From Rhodospira trueperi (GTDB lineage Bacteria > Pseudomonadota > Alphaproteobacteria > Rhodospirillales > Rhodospirillaceae), in NCBI RefSeq assembly GCF_900101965.1, contig NZ_FNAP01000011.1, forward strand, positions 62,001 through 126,000: DNA of 64,000 bases, given 5' to 3'. The notes under the pieces were generated by a model. It had not been told where the DNA came from and searched no databases. It worked only from the letters and a program-made list of their open reading frames with translations. Position 1 is the first letter of the stretch; each line of letters starts with the position of its first letter. The translations under genes were made by a program, and so were the position numbers. This document shows, one piece after another, positions 8,706 through 20,193 of the stretch.

Positions 8706-11700
8706 TCAGACGTTCGGGGTGTCGTTCGCCCCATTCTGGTTGGCGATCAGGGTTTCCAGTTCCTGCTGCGTCATGCCGTTCTCGACCGTGACGTCGAAGG
8801 ATGCGTCGCTGCCGTTCTCGGCGGTGACCGTCACGGTGAAGTCGTTGGCAGTGCCGCCGGACTTCTGATCGACATCCACGTCGAACGTGTCCGCATCCGC
8901 GCCCGAGTCCAGGGCATCGAACAGGGCATCCAGGTCGATGACGTCCTTCTCGCCACCGGTCAGGAACGCAAAGTCCTCGATGATGTCCCCGTCACCGACC
9001 ATGAACACATCGTTGCCTTCGCCGCCCGTCAGGGTATCGGCGCCCTCGCCGCCGTCCAGGTAGTCGTTTCCGGCGCCGCCGATCAGGGTGTCGTCGCCGG
9101 CCCCGCCTTCCAGGGTGTCGGAGCCCTCGCCGCCCTCCAGGGTGTCGTCGCCAGCCCCGCCGATCAGGTGGTCGTCGCCGTCCCCGCCGGTGAGCGTCAC
9201 GCCGCCACCGTTCGAGGCCACCAGGGTGGCGGATTCCGTCGGGATCCCGGAGTTATCATCGTCAATGTCGCCGGCATAGTTGATGGTCAGGGTGGCCGTC
9301 GAGTGATCGCCGTCAGGCTGCTCGACGGTATAGGTGAACGCGATCGAGGTCCCGTCCGTGGGCGGGTTACTGTCGTCCGGAACGAACGCATAGTCGCCGG
9401 TGTCCGGGTCCACGTAGAGGTCGCCGTGGTCGTTCGCCAGGTGCAGCCAGCCGTCATAGGCCCCACCATCCGAGACCGCAGCCCCCGTGTTGATTCCGTC
9501 GCCGATGGAGGCAACGGAGGCCCCCTCCGATCCCAGGCTGTCGTTGTCGAACAGGTTGCCGGAGATCAGCAGAACCGCGGCGGCCTGGGCGAAGGTGTCC
9601 GGCGACATGCCGACATTCCTGTAGACATCGGTGGAGCCGACGGTCGTCGCCACACCCGGATAGACCGTACTGGCGGTTCCCAACACCGTCACGGTATCGC
9701 TGACCGCCGTCACCTCGCTGCTGTCGGCGGTGGTGAGGTACAGGGTGGCGTCGGCCTGGCTGCCGTCCGCATCCTCGATCACGTAGTCCACCTCGGCCGT
9801 GACATCGTCCGCGACATCCTCGCCGGCGGTGTACTCGTAGGTGCCGTCATCGTTGATGGTGACCTCACCGGCATCGCCCAGGCCCAGCGTGAACGAGGTG
9901 TGGGTCGAGTCGAAGGTATACGTGGTGCCGTCGTAGGTCACCGACACCAGCTTCGGCGCGGCCGAACCGTCCAGGTTGGGATCGTCGTTGGCGGTGACGT
10001 CACCGGTGGTGGTCGGCGGCACTGTGCTTTCCAGAACCTCGGACAGCAGGGTGTCATCGGTCACCAGGAAGACGTTGTCGTCGTCCAGGTAGTCCCCGTC
10101 CCGAGACCACGCCACCTTTCCAAGCTGGCTGGTGTCGCTGATGCCCGGTCCCACGCCGACGGCGTAGGCGTCATCGATGCTGCTCTGGTTCTGCAGGAAG
10201 TCGTACCAGGCCGCCTGCTCGGAGTCGCTGATCGCGTTCGAGTCGCCGCCATCTGTGCCAGCGGGATTGCCGTCCGACAGGAAGTACAGGTAGGTCTTGT
10301 CCGCCGCCGGAGCCGGATCGCCCGGAGTGTTGTAGTTGCTCTGAACGGCCGCCAGCGCCGAGTCATAGTCGGTGTAGGGCGCGGTGTTCACACCGTTGAT
10401 GATCGAGACCGCGCCCGACCCCGAGGTCCAGTTGTAGGCCTGCGCGGTATCGTCGAACGTCACGACCTTCACGCTTTGCAGCGCATCGCCGTACGTGGCG
10501 ATCAGATTCGCGATGGCCTGCTGGGCAAGGGCCAGACGCGTGGTATCCGGAGTGCCGTCGCCGTCGGTGTCGATCAGGCCGTTGCCGTAACTACCGCTGT
10601 CGCTGTCCATCGAACTCGACGTATCGAGAACGATCACAAGGTTGACCGTTTCGACCGAGGTGGTGCCTTCCGTCAGGGTCTCATAGTCATCCACCGCCGT
10701 CGGGCCGACGTCGGTATAGGTGATCGTGCCGGTCGCCTCCGTCGAGGTCTCGCCGTCGTCGTCCACCGCTGTGTACTTGAACGCGCCGGAGACGGTGGAG
10801 TCATCGGCCGGGTTGTTCGCCGCGTCGGTGCTCGGGTGGAAGTAGATGGTGGCCTGACCGCCGGACGCCGGAATGTCGGTGGTCTCGTCGATCTGGCTGG
10901 TACCGTTCGGATCGGTGCTGAAGAACCCGTCGAGGTTGGTCAGCGTCGAAGGATCAAGGTTGAAGTGGGTCACCGACCCGTCGTTGTCGGTCCCCGTCAG
11001 GGTCAGCTCGATCACCGAGCCCTGGACACCGGAGTTGGAGGTATCCTCCGCCACCGGCGGCGCGTTGTCCTCGACCACCGAGAAGGTCACGGTGTGGTTC
11101 TCGGTGTCGGCGTCGGTATCGCCATCGCTGTCCACGATGGAGAAGGTGACGCCGACGGTGCTCCCCGCCTCGACGGTGTCGGACAGATCGAAGCTCCAGG
11201 TTCCGGCATCGGTATCCCAGGTCAGGGTGCCCAGCCCCCCCGCCACGCTGCCGTCAGAGCCCACCGCGTAGTCGGTGCCGTCGATGGTGACGGTGGCCGT
11301 CACGTCGCCGGCTCCATCGGCCCCGAAGTCGGCGGAAAGGGTGCCTTCAATGGTCTCGCCAAACAGGACGTTGACGGCATCGGTGTCGTCGCCCTGCTGC
11401 TCCGTATAGGCGTCCTCGATGGTCGCCGAGATGTCGGGCTCGTCATCCACGACCGTAACGTCCACGATCGCCGTGCCGGTGCTGCCGTCAATGTCGGTGG
11501 CCACCACCTTGATGCCGGTGACGGTCAGGTCGTCGGCGTTGGGGCCATTGGAGCCATCAACACCATCCTCGTGCGGCCACGCCTCCAGCAGGGTCGCGGT
11601 GACTTTCACGGTGCCGGCCACCGTGTCCTTCTCGGTCAGGGTCAACCGGAGGGCAGGCTCGCCGTCCAGGTAGCCGATCAGGGTATCGGTGCCGGTGCCG

Positions 11701-14700
11701 ATCCAGACCAGATGCGGCAACGGGTCGTTCTCAAGGCCGGTCTCGACCTCGATCTCTCCGGTATCGCCGAACGTGAAGCCGTCGATGGGATCGGAGCCGG
11801 CCGTGAAGGTCAGGACACCGCTGTCAGTCTCCCCATCCTCGTTCGAGCCGTCGCCGTAACCGGACCCCTCGGTATTCAGTTCAGCCTCTTCGACGGTCAG
11901 GTCCAGCGAGTCGGCCTGGGGATCGGCATACGTCACCGTCGGCCCCTCGCCGTCCTTCACGCAGAAGGTGACGGTCGCGGTGTTGGTGTCGCCGTCGCTG
12001 TCGGTCAGGGTGTACTCGACGCTTTCCTGCACGGGCGCCGGCACCGGGGTGTAGGTGATGCTGCGCAGGTAGTAGTCGCTGGAGTCGTTCTGCGTATTGG
12101 TTCCGTCCAGATACGGATCCGCCGTGAACACCAGGGTCTGGAAAGGCGTGTCGGTCACAACCTCGACGGTGCCGACATTGCCCGAAGGCAGGACAAAGGC
12201 GGCGTCGCCCACCAGATTGCCCTCGCCGTCATAGGCGTACCAGTGCCCGGTCTCGCCGGCATCCTCGGTCTGGTACAGGTTCGAGACCGTGAACGAAGCC
12301 GCGCTGGCGTCCTCGCCCAGGTTCACGATCAGACCCTGGGTCTGGTTGTCCTCGCTGCCGTTGTTGATCTGACCGGGGACCTTCGTGTTGCCGTGACCGG
12401 TCCCCTCAACCCCGATGCCGTTGTTCTCAAAGGTCACGAGACTGGCGTCACCGGTGGGCGGATTGGAGGGATCGAACTCAACGAAATCAAACGCGGTCAC
12501 AGTGATGCCAGCCCAGGCCGTATCCATGTCGCCGGGTTGGCCATCTTCCTTGCCGATGGTCACGTCGTCAACGGACTGATCGACGTTGTCCTTCGGCGTG
12601 TATTCGTAGTCGCCGTTCGAGGACATCTTCAGGGTGCCGTACTGGGTCTCGACCGTCTTCGAGGACTCACCGTCCGCGAAGGAATATGTCGTCTCGACCC
12701 CATCGGCATTCATGTACGTGAACGCCGTGATCGTCCCCGGCACATCCGCGCCGACATCGTCGGCCACCAAGCCGGTGTTCATGCCGGCATTGTTCGGGCC
12801 TTCCTCGCCCGTAATGACGTTACCGGTCAGCGCGCCTTCGGTGTCTTCCACGATGCACCCGGCGACGTCATCCTCGGCCACCGGCGCGTCATCTTCCACG
12901 GTCACCGAGACATAGGCGGTGGCCGTGTCGCCATCGGTATCGGTGCCGACCACCTGGATGCCGCTGATCTCGATGTCGCCGTCACCCAGGTCGTGCTGCG
13001 CCGGATTCTTCAGGACCGCGACCACCTTGAAGGCATCGCTTTCGCCGTTCAGGACCTCGTAGTCGCCGTCGTTGGCATCGTTGCCCACGGGCACCAGCCG
13101 CACCACGAGCACGGTATTGCCGCTGGCATCCTTGGCCACCAAATGGCCGTTGCTGTTCTTCGACCAGGTCAGGGTCTCGTCGATGCCCTCCACCTGAATG
13201 CCCGAGGTGGGATCGGCGAAGGCCACCGACAGGTCGTCGCTTCCGGCGTTGAAGGTGATCTGGCCGGCATCGCGGTCCGTGCCGTTGGCGCTGTCGTCCA
13301 TGTCGGCTTCCTGAACCTGCAGGCCCAGCAGCACGGTGGACGCCGGAGTGTCCTTGTCCGTTGTCGGCGCGTCGGGATCATCCGGCACGCTGTCGTCGTC
13401 ACCGTTGACCGGCGTGTCATCGCCGCCCTTCTTGGTGATCTCGACCGTCGGACCTTCGCCGTCGGCGATATCGATGGTCAGGGTCGCCTGGACCGGGTCG
13501 CCGTCGGCGTCGGTCAGGGTGTAGGTGAAGGTGTCGGTCACCCCGTCGGCGTTGTCGAGATTGCTGTAGGCCTGATAGGCGTACCCGCCGCTGGCGTTGA
13601 TGTAGAGCACGCCGTACTGCCCCTGGACGGTCGCCACGCCGGTGGTCGGCACGTCAACCCCGTTGACCTTGGTGACGGAGGCCAGGAAGTCGGCCCCGGG
13701 GTCGTCGTTCACGGTCACCAATCCGTAGGTCCACTCGCCCTCGACCACCGCGTCGGTGTCGTCGCCGGCACTCGGGCCGCCGTCGTTGACGGTGATGGTC
13801 AGCGGCGCCCAGCTGGTGTCGCCGTCGGCGTCGGTGACTTTGTAGCCGAAGATCAGGTTGAGCGGATCGGCCCCGCCGACCTCACCCGTGTCGGGGTGAT
13901 CGAGCGGCAGGTACTGGTTGTAGGTGTAGTGGCCGTTTGGCTCGATGGTCAGGACGAACACCGGCAGAACGAACGGCGCCTGGCCGATCGTGCCGGTGAG
14001 CACGATGTTGTCGCCGATCATGGTCTTGTCGACCGTGATCTGCTGGTCCAGGGCCTCCAGGTCCACCGGGATCGGCCAACCGAAGAAGGTGTCGTCACCG
14101 TCAACCACCTGGTGACCGTCCACCCAGGGAACGACGTCGATCGCGACGGCATCACTCACACCGGCGCCGTCGCCGCCACCGCGGAACTGCAGGTCACCCT
14201 CCGCCGTCGCGAACACACCGAACGGCACGTCGGGCATGTCTTCGGTGGTCTCGGCCGACGAGGCGAAGGCCCAGGGCACATCGTCACGCACGGTCACGGT
14301 GAACTCGCCGCTGGCGGTGTCGCCGTCGTAGTCCTTGGCGATGAACCCGAAGTCCAGGTCCAGCGTGTTCTGGCCGTCACCGTCCGGATGGTCCAGCGGG
14401 CCGAGCAGTGTGAAGGTGTAGGAGCCGCTGCCGCTGCTGTCGAGCGAGATCGAGAACACCGGCTGGCCGGCGGCCATGGCCATCAGGCCGCCACCGGACT
14501 GCGGGACATAGTAGACGGGGTGCCCACCCGAGGTCAGCCCCTGGGGCAGACCGGTCAGGATCACGGAGGGGAAGGAACCCTCAGCCGGGCCGTCGGCCCC
14601 ATAGTTGATGCCCAGGTTGCCGGTGACCTCCAGGCTTTCCTTGGGCTGGTACTCGTCGTTGCCGGTCGGCAGGTCGTCTTCGTTGACGTAGCCGTCCTGG

Positions 14701-17700
14701 GTGCAGTGGATCGTCGGCCCGTCGTCCTTGACCGTGATGGTCAGGGTACTGGTCGAGGTATCGCCGTCGCCGTCGGTCACGGTGTAGCTGAACGCCAGGT
14801 TCAGCGGGTCATCGCCCTCGGTCTGGTTCTGGTCGGGATGATCCAGCGCCTCGAACTGCTTGTACACATAGCTGCCGTCCGGCTGGACCGTCAGGGTGAA
14901 GACGAGGGTGTCGCCGGCCATGCCGCGCACCACCACGGCCCCGTTCTCGGTGGTCGTCTGCACGTCCACCGTTTCGCCGTGCGACGTCAGCGTGGTCGGC
15001 AGGCCGCCCGGCTCGCCGTCGTGCACCTGCACGCCGTTCCACAACCCGTGGTCGATGATCTGGACGTCGGTCACCTCGGCGCCGTCGGCCCCGGGCACGA
15101 AATCCAGATCGCCGTTGGCGAAGCCCACCAAACCGTACGGGTCCTCCTGGGTGCTGTTGGTCTCGGCCTTGGCCGTCGGCACGTCGTCGTTGATGACGAT
15201 CTTGATGGTGCCGTCCAACGTGTCGCCATCGCGGTCGGTGGCGGTGAACGGCACGTTCAGGATGCGGGCCAGATCGGTGTACCACGCCGCGTCATGGTCG
15301 ATGTTGTCGAACAGCTTGACGGTGTACTGGGGATTGGTCGGATCCTGGTTGAACGACAGGCTCATCACCAGTTCGTCGTTGTACAGGCCCGGCACCGAGG
15401 CATAGAAGAGAACGCCGCCGTTGCCGTCGGAGACGGCATACAGGTCGCGGCCTTCGGAACCCCAGTCGTTGCCGCTCAGGGTCTCGTTCAGGGCCTCGAG
15501 GTTGACCGCGAAGCGGGCGCCGCAGCAGTCGTTGCCGAACTCGACGTTCAGATCGCCGGTGAAGCTCTCCGGCCAGGGGTTGCCGTCGGGCTGTTCGGAG
15601 CCCTGGTCGTCGCCCCATTGCGGCTCGATCTCCGACTCGTTCAGATAGGCCGTCTCCGGGCCGCCTCGTTCAGTGAAGTCGGGCCGGGAGTCGACGCGGA
15701 CCGTGACTTCCTTCTCGGTGGTCGCCCACTCGTCGCGGATGTCGTCGCTGTCGTTCCAGGGCCACCAGTCGGTCGGCACGTCGTTGTCGACGTCGATCTC
15801 CCGGGCGATACCGGTCACGGTCACATCGACGTCGCCGTACCAGTCGGCCGGGCCCTTGAACATCAGGTCGTCGCCGTACTGGTTCATCACCTCTTCGGAG
15901 ATCCAGTAGGCGCCGTTCTGGTACCAAGCCCCGTCAAGAGACGTCAGCGCCACGAAGTGCCCGTTTTGCATGTAGCCCAGGATCATCGGGCCTTCCGGCG
16001 AATCGTAGGCGTCGATGCAGCCGTCGCCTGGCTTGACGCACAGCTCGATCTTGACCCAGTGCGCCTCCGAGCCGTCCTGGTCCGGGAAGTCCACATCAAT
16101 CGTCGGCAGGTCGATGATCTGCTTGCCGCACCAGTAGCCCTGGGCGTCCTCTTCCACTTCGTAGACGGCGGTCTGGTTCCACCACGGACCCTCATGATAG
16201 AATTTGCCGTGGTCGCCCTCGCGGCAGCTTTTGGTGATGCTGATGTCGGGTGCGTCGGCCACCGCCTTGATGTCGTAGTGGTAGCTGGCCTCGGACACGG
16301 CGGTGTTGTTGTCGTCGGTCAGCTCGTCGTCGGTGGCGTGATCCACCGTGGTGACCTCGACGTTCATGGTGAAGTCGTCGTCGGAGTGCTGCGGCAGATG
16401 CACGTTCAGGCCGTGCAGGCTGAGGTCAAGCACCCGGGCGTCGTCACCGCTGACCTCCACCCACTCTTCGGTCTCACTGTCGTACAGCGAATACGAGAAG
16501 TTATCGAAGGTGATCGAGCCGTCCTCGCCGACGGTGACATCCGCGATGATCCACTGGCCCATGGGCGATCCGCCGGCGACGATGCCCCACAGCATCACCG
16601 TCTGCGGGCCGCCCTGCTCGGGCGCGACCCGCGTCGACTGGGGGCTTTGACCGGAGCCGCCGGTGAGCTTTTCGAAGCCGAACCACACCGAGGCGCCGTC
16701 ATCGAGATCGAGATCGGCGAAACTGAGCACCACCTGGCTGATCCCCTCGGAGCCGTCCTTGTCCGGGGTGCCGGTGATGAAGCCCACGCCGAAGACCGGG
16801 CAGCCGTCCCGGTACTCGCCCTTGAAGTGGCTGTAGCGGGCGTTGTCCTCATTGTAGCTGGTCACGAAGTGCGGGTCGCCGTTGTCGTAGTCGGCACCGG
16901 AGACGTAGCCGTCCTCGTTGAAGTCGTCCGACCACTCATGGTCGCCGTCGCGGTACGGCTCGAACGGGCCTTCCTTGAACTCCGCCTTGTCGGCCACGGC
17001 GTCGAGAATCGCCGTGCCTTCGCCGGTGATGACGGCGAGATCGCCGGAGTCCGGATCGTAGATCGTCGCGCTCACGGAGAACGGCACGTCGGTGTCGCCG
17101 TTCTGCGGCGGGATCAGGTAGATGTTGCCGATGTCCTCGACGGAGACGATGAACTCGCCGTCGGCGTTGGGCACGACCAACTGCGCGCCCTCGGTCCCGG
17201 GCTCGCCGATGACCATCAGCCAGCCTTCGTAGCCGTCCTCGCCGATGCTGGTGCGGATGGTGTCCAGATTGATGGTGCCGTCCCCGCTTTCGAAATCGGC
17301 GGGCGTCGGATAGTCGGCCTGATCGCCGGCGAAGAACGCGGCCGCCGGCGCGACGGTCAGGGTGCTGCCCGGCGCAAAGGTTTCGTTGTCCTCCGGGGTC
17401 AGCTCCACCACCAGCCGGCCGTACGCCTTGACGTACCAACCCTCGTCGGCGTTCGGCATGCTGTCCTCGAAGACGCCGGCGTACTCACCCTGGACCCAGC
17501 TCGGCTCATAGTCGTCGCCGCCGGACTCGTTGAAGTCCCTCGGCCGCTCGTCGGGCACATCCACGTCGGTCGCGGCGGTCACGAAGCTGACCGAGAGGGT
17601 CCCCACGGCGAGATCGGGCGCCACGGACTGCGCCAGAAGGGGGCTGACGCCGGGTTCGGGCGCCTCGAACTGCTCGACCCCGGCCGGGCCGGCGAATCCG

Positions 17701-18290
17701 AAATCCAGATCGCCCAGCAGGTCCAGCGGATTGATGCCCTCACCGATGGCACCGATGGAATACAGATTGAACCCGGCACCACCACCGCCGGCGGCACCAG
17801 GGGCCGGCGTCGCGAGCGGCGTGCCCGCTCCGGGGGTGCCGGCGGCGGCCAGTCCGGCCTCCAGGTCCAGGCCGATGCTGGCCAGATAGGCCGCGTCGAT
17901 CGTCACGACCGGCTGTCCAGTCGCCGCCTGCCCGGTCTCCATCAGGGCTTCCGGCACCTGCAGGACGGGCGACGGGATGGCCTCGTCAGCCGTGAACACC
18001 AGATAGTCGACAAGGCGGATGGTGCCACCCGTCTCGAACGTCACCAGCAGATCGCCGCCTTCCTGGGCAATGCCCGTGATGGCGGCGCCCTCGGCGACGC
18101 GATAGACCACGCCCGGGTCCACGGTGACGGCGGTCTCGCCTGCGGCCGGAGCGGTCAGGACGACCGCGTCCGTGATGGCCTGGGCAAGCTGTTGGGTGGC
18201 GGCATCGCTCGGCGTGCTCGCCGAAGCGGAGTCGGAAGCGGTCTCGGAGCCGGTGGAGGCGGAAGAGCGCGAGGTGCCGTTGTCAAGCAT
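8706..18290 (-). CDS. giant RTX adhesin with tandem VCBS/T1SS-143-like modules and a vWA domain
   Basis: 3194 residues, very acidic, predicted type 1 secretion substrate on the cell surface. Order: Ser/Ala/Thr-rich N-terminus with a LapG-type PAAG at residues 48-51; a small beta domain ending [11 protein letters not shown]; a Gly/Pro linker about 150-175; a large Trp- and Cys-containing region (about 250-1030). Then come tandem modules separated by DD.P-type linkers near residues 1035, 1186, 1333, 1500, 1610, 1797, 2112, 2280, 2403 and 2523. A vWA domain follows (MIDAS motif DTSSSMD about 2550), then GGxGxDxLxGG Ca-binding repeats (about 3029-3100) and a C-terminal secretion-signal region. 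GAGGGAC precedes the ATG. No type 1 exporter, LapG or LapD is in the window. Adhesion/biofilm function is inferred from architecture. Confidence 0.93.
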   Translation of the reverse strand: MLDNGTSRSSASTGSETASDSASASTPSDAATQQLAQAITDAVVLTAPAAGETAVTVDPGVVYRVAEGAAITGIAQEGGDLLVTFETGGTIRLVDYLVFTADEAIPSPVLQVPEALMETGQAATGQPVVTIDAAYLASIGLDLEAGLAAAGTPGAGTPLATPAPGAAGGGGAGFNLYSIGAIGEGINPLDLLGDLDFGFAGPAGVEQFEAPEPGVSPLLAQSVAPDLAVGTLSVSFVTAATDVDVPDERPRDFNESGGDDYEPSWVQGEYAGVFEDSMPNADEGWYVKAYGRLVVELTPEDNETFAPGSTLTVAPAAAFFAGDQADYPTPADFESGDGTINLDTIRTSIGEDGYEGWLMVIGEPGTEGAQLVVPNADGEFIVSVEDIGNIYLIPPQNGDTDVPFSVSATIYDPDSGDLAVITGEGTAILDAVADKAEFKEGPFEPYRDGDHEWSDDFNEDGYVSGADYDNGDPHFVTSYNEDNARYSHFKGEYRDGCPVFGVGFITGTPDKDGSEGISQVVLSFADLDLDDGASVWFGFEKLTGGSGQSPQSTRVAPEQGGPQTVMLWGIVAGGSPMGQWIIADVTVGEDGSITFDNFSYSLYDSETEEWVEVSGDDARVLDLSLHGLNVHLPQHSDDDFTMNVEVTTVDHATDDELTDDNNTAVSEASYHYDIKAVADAPDISITKSCREGDHGKFYHEGPWWNQTAVYEVEEDAQGYWCGKQIIDLPTIDVDFPDQDGSEAHWVKIELCVKPGDGCIDAYDSPEGPMILGYMQNGHFVALTSLDGAWYQNGAYWISEEVMNQYGDDLMFKGPADWYGDVDVTVTGIAREIDVDNDVPTDWWPWNDSDDIRDEWATTEKEVTVRVDSRPDFTERGGPETAYLNESEIEPQWGDDQGSEQPDGNPWPESFTGDLNVEFGNDCCGARFAVNLEALNETLSGNDWGSEGRDLYAVSDGNGGVLFYASVPGLYNDELVMSLSFNQDPTNPQYTVKLFDNIDHDAAWYTDLARILNVPFTATDRDGDTLDGTIKIVINDDVPTAKAETNSTQEDPYGLVGFANGDLDFVPGADGAEVTDVQIIDHGLWNGVQVHDGEPGGLPTTLTSHGETVDVQTTTENGAVVVRGMAGDTLVFTLTVQPDGSYVYKQFEALDHPDQNQTEGDDPLNLAFSYTVTDGDGDTSTSTLTITVKDDGPTIHCTQDGYVNEDDLPTGNDEYQPKESLEVTGNLGINYGADGPAEGSFPSVILTGLPQGLTSGGHPVYYVPQSGGGLMAMAAGQPVFSISLDSSGSGSYTFTLLGPLDHPDGDGQNTLDLDFGFIAKDYDGDTASGEFTVTVRDDVPWAFASSAETTEDMPDVPFGVFATAEGDLQFRGGGDGAGVSDAVAIDVVPWVDGHQVVDGDDTFFGWPIPVDLEALDQQITVDKTMIGDNIVLTGTIGQAPFVLPVFVLTIEPNGHYTYNQYLPLDHPDTGEVGGADPLNLIFGYKVTDADGDTSWAPLTITVNDGGPSAGDDTDAVVEGEWTYGLVTVNDDPGADFLASVTKVNGVDVPTTGVATVQGQYGVLYINASGGYAYQAYSNLDNADGVTDTFTYTLTDADGDPVQATLTIDIADGEGPTVEITKKGGDDTPVNGDDDSVPDDPDAPTTDKDTPASTVLLGLQVQEADMDDSANGTDRDAGQITFNAGSDDLSVAFADPTSGIQVEGIDETLTWSKNSNGHLVAKDASGNTVLVVRLVPVGNDANDGDYEVLNGESDAFKVVAVLKNPAQHDLGDGDIEISGIQVVGTDTDGDTATAYVSVTVEDDAPVAEDDVAGCIVEDTEGALTGNVITGEEGPNNAGMNTGLVADDVGADVPGTITAFTYMNADGVETTYSFADGESSKTVETQYGTLKMSSNGDYEYTPKDNVDQSVDDVTIGKEDGQPGDMDTAWAGITVTAFDFVEFDPSNPPTGDASLVTFENNGIGVEGTGHGNTKVPGQINNGSEDNQTQGLIVNLGEDASAASFTVSNLYQTEDAGETGHWYAYDGEGNLVGDAAFVLPSGNVGTVEVVTDTPFQTLVFTADPYLDGTNTQNDSSDYYLRSITYTPVPAPVQESVEYTLTDSDGDTNTATVTFCVKDGEGPTVTYADPQADSLDLTVEEAELNTEGSGYGDGSNEDGETDSGVLTFTAGSDPIDGFTFGDTGEIEVETGLENDPLPHLVWIGTGTDTLIGYLDGEPALRLTLTEKDTVAGTVKVTATLLEAWPHEDGVDGSNGPNADDLTVTGIKVVATDIDGSTGTAIVDVTVVDDEPDISATIEDAYTEQQGDDTDAVNVLFGETIEGTLSADFGADGAGDVTATVTIDGTDYAVGSDGSVAGGLGTLTWDTDAGTWSFDLSDTVEAGSTVGVTFSIVDSDGDTDADTENHTVTFSVVEDNAPPVAEDTSNSGVQGSVIELTLTGTDNDGSVTHFNLDPSTLTNLDGFFSTDPNGTSQIDETTDIPASGGQATIYFHPSTDAANNPADDSTVSGAFKYTAVDDDGETSTEATGTITYTDVGPTAVDDYETLTEGTTSVETVNLVIVLDTSSSMDSDSGSYGNGLIDTDGDGTPDTTRLALAQQAIANLIATYGDALQSVKVVTFDDTAQAYNWTSGSGAVSIINGVNTAPYTDYDSALAAVQSNYNTPGDPAPAADKTYLYFLSDGNPAGTDGGDSNAISDSEQAAWYDFLQNQSSIDDAYAVGVGPGISDTSQLGKVAWSRDGDYLDDDNVFLVTDDTLLSEVLESTVPPTTTGDVTANDDPNLDGSAAPKLVSVTYDGTTYTFDSTHTSFTLGLGDAGEVTINDDGTYEYTAGEDVADDVTAEVDYVIEDADGSQADATLYLTTADSSEVTAVSDTVTVLGTASTVYPGVATTVGSTDVYRNVGMSPDTFAQAAAVLLISGNLFDNDSLGSEGASVASIGDGINTGAAVSDGGAYDGWLHLANDHGDLYVDPDTGDYAFVPDDSNPPTDGTSIAFTYTVEQPDGDHSTATLTINYAGDIDDDNSGIPTESATLVASNGGGVTLTGGDGDDHLIGGAGDDTLEGGEGSDTLEGGAGDDTLIGGAGNDYLDGGEGADTLTGGEGNDVFMVGDGDIIEDFAFLTGGEKDVIDLDALFDALDSGADADTFDVDVDQKSGGTANDFTVTVTAENGSDASFDVTVENGMTQQELETLIANQNGANDTPNV

Positions 18291-18849
18291 GGTCTGTCCC
18301 TCTCTCGTGTCTCGTTGGTGGACCGCGATAATCCGATCCTGCCATTCTGTTTGCCGGGCTGGCGGTTTCCTGGCAGGTCGATCGTGCCGGCGACACCGTC
18401 ACGGTCTGCGTTCAGGAGAACGCACTGCATTTTTCCTGAATACGCCAGATCCACCCCGCGTGACATGCCCCATATGGTGTAAAAACGCACCTGACTGATG
18501 GCATATGCCTTTCGATGTGGAAGCGCGGAAAGACAGCCCTGCTATTCGCCGGAACGGGTACTCGCGACGGCCTTGCTCGGACTTCGCTTCAGTCAATGCG
18601 GATATTTTTGCATCATTTTTGTGGAGTTCCGGCACGGCCCCGGCCGCCCGGGCACACGCGATCCGGCCAAGCACGCCCCCTTGGTGCGGTGCGAGTCTTC
18701 CGGAAACCGGGAGGGAGGGCCAGACCGGTGATGCTTGAGCCGGCGCGCCCGATCTGTCATCACCGTCCCTACTCGAATCGGGGATGGTCGAATCGGGGAT
18801 GGCGAGGCCGGGGTCGTCCGGTCCTGGAACGCGGGAAGGGTTAAGAACG
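18291..18849. other. 559-bp divergent intergenic region upstream of the adhesin
   Basis: No convincing gene: short open frames exist in several phases but none shows domains, a membrane pattern or a good ribosome site. Two CATATG palindromes (CCATATGG near 18470 and GCATATGC near 18500) and an AT-richer patch around 18425-18490 could be regulatory for the minus-strand adhesin. The length fits a complex promoter. I cannot assign a specific regulator. Confidence 0.4.
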
Positions 18850-19590
18850 GTGGGGAAGTCCAAGTCCAAATCGTTCGAACATGCACCCGTGATTGGCGTC
18901 ACCGCCGACGCGGAGGACGGCGGCGGGTATTCGGCCCTGCCCTGGTATGCGCTGCGCCGCAACTACGCCGATGCCGTCGCGGAGGCTGGCGGCGTGCCGT
19001 TGATCCTGCCGCACCGGCCGGATCTGGCGGTGCACTATCTCGACCTGATCGACGGCCTGCTGGTGACCGGCGGCGCGTTCGACGTCGATCCGGCGCTGTT
19101 CGGCGCCGAAACGCGCCACGACAGCGTGGTGTTGAAGGAAGGCCGCACCGACTTTGAGATGGCCATTCTCCGGGGCGCCCTGGACCGCGATCTGCCGGTG
19201 CTGGGCATCTGCGGCGGCCAGCAATTGCTGGCGGTGGCGTTGGGCGGCACGCTGATCCAGCACATTCCGGATGAAGTCCCCAACGCGCTGGCCCACGAGC
19301 AGCCCAACCCGCGCACCGAGCCGGGCCATACGGTCACCATCCGCGCGGATACCTTGCTGGGGCGCATCACCGGCCAGACCACGGCGGCGGTCAACAGTGC
19401 CCACCATCAGGCGGTCAAGAGCGTGTCGGCGCGAGTGACCGTCAATGCCTGGACCGATGACGGCGTCATCGAGGGCATCGAGGATCCCCTGCGGCCCTTC
19501 TGCCTGGGCGTGCAATGGCATCCGGAATACGCCATCGACCCGGCGGACACCGCCATCTTTCGGGCCTTCGTGGCGGCTGCGGGGCGTTGA
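18850..19590 (+). CDS. gamma-glutamyl-gamma-aminobutyrate hydrolase family protein (class I glutamine amidotransferase, PuuD-like)
   Basis: About 246 residues. The class I amidotransferase triad is visible: nucleophile Cys in GICGGQQLLAVALGG, and His and Glu in GVQWHPEYAID. An NSAHHQAVKSV block lies between, as in PuuD-type peptidase C26 proteins that cleave gamma-glutamyl-GABA or similar amides. The GTG at 18850 has GGGAAGGG upstream; an in-frame ATG at 18784 would add a poorly conserved Gly/Arg-rich leader. No putrescine genes are adjacent, so the substrate is open. Confidence 0.88.
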   Translation: MGKSKSKSFEHAPVIGVTADAEDGGGYSALPWYALRRNYADAVAEAGGVPLILPHRPDLAVHYLDLIDGLLVTGGAFDVDPALFGAETRHDSVVLKEGRTDFEMAILRGALDRDLPVLGICGGQQLLAVALGGTLIQHIPDEVPNALAHEQPNPRTEPGHTVTIRADTLLGRITGQTTAAVNSAHHQAVKSVSARVTVNAWTDDGVIEGIEDPLRPFCLGVQWHPEYAIDPADTAIFRAFVAAAGR

Positions 19591-19615
19591 CTCAACGCCC
19601 CCCACTCCGTCGCGG

Positions 19616-20068
19616 TCAGCGCGAGCCTGCGCCGCGCCCGCCGCCGGTGCGTCCCTGCTGCATCACATGCGCCAGTTCATGGGCCACCAGGGCCTGACCG
19701 GCGTGGCTGCCGGGGTTGAAGGTCCCGCTGCCGAACGTGGCATGCCCGCCCGAACTGAACGCGGCGGCGCCCAGGCTGTTGGCTGCCTGGGCGGCCTGAC
19801 CGCCGCTATGGGCCGCCACGCCCGACAGGTCATAGCCGGTTGATGTCCGAAAGCCGCCACCCCGTGGCGCCTCCCGCGCGGCACCGGCCTGTCCGGGGGT
19901 GACCGGCCCACCCGGCTGCCGGTGCCCGGTCTGGAGCGTCGACCCGCGAGCCTGCTGGGCGCCACTCTGAACACCCTGGAGGAAAGGGTCCAGGGCGGCC
20001 GCCATTTTCAGGCGATCCGCCAGTTGCGTGTTGCTGAGCGCTGCCGCGCCCGGTTTTCCCTCGGCCAT
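19616..20068 (-). CDS. small orphan DUF4157 (eCIS core domain) protein
   Basis: About 150 residues. The C-terminal half holds the DUF4157 signature: a Gly/Ala run ending LVAHELAHVMQQG, an HExxH motif like that of the eCIS-associated core domain. The N-terminal half is Gln/Gly/Pro-rich and low complexity. Known homologues are often N-terminal parts of large toxins loaded into extracellular contractile injection systems; here there is no toxin domain and no eCIS gene. The ATG at 20068 has AAGGGA upstream; an ATG at 20092 would add eight residues. Protease activity is possible but unproven. Confidence 0.75.
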   Translation of the reverse strand: MAEGKPGAAALSNTQLADRLKMAAALDPFLQGVQSGAQQARGSTLQTGHRQPGGPVTPGQAGAAREAPRGGGFRTSTGYDLSGVAAHSGGQAAQAANSLGAAAFSSGGHATFGSGTFNPGSHAGQALVAHELAHVMQQGRTGGGRGAGSR

Positions 20069-20090
20069 CGGCTTGGTCCCTTTTCGGTTC

Positions 20091-20126
20091 ATGACCGATC
20101 ATCCCGGTTATGACCGATCATCCCGG
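20091..20126. repeat. two-copy 17-bp tandem repeat
   Basis: ATGACCGATCATCCCGG occurs at 20091-20107 and again at 20110-20126, separated by TT. It lies just upstream of the DUF4157 gene and may be a simple slippage duplication or a duplicated protein-binding site. Confidence 0.8.
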
Positions 20127-20193
20127 CCGACCATCAGAGTTCACCCGTTCCGCCGTCCGGTCAAGACAGATGGCGCCGCGCGGGTGCGGCCTA

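Noticed and set aside
8592-18482. A plus-strand open frame of about 3300 codons running opposite the adhesin gene
   Set aside because: It mirrors the adhesin codon for codon. The Asp/Thr/Gly-rich, GC-ending codons of the adhesin avoid stops on the opposite strand. It has no ribosome site, no domains and a repetitive Val/Gly/His/Asp composition. The adhesin frame has RTX and vWA motifs and a terminator.
18399-18962. Possible small genes in the gap upstream of the adhesin
   Set aside because: Several overlapping frames on both strands, none with a ribosome site, membrane pattern or consistent codon use.
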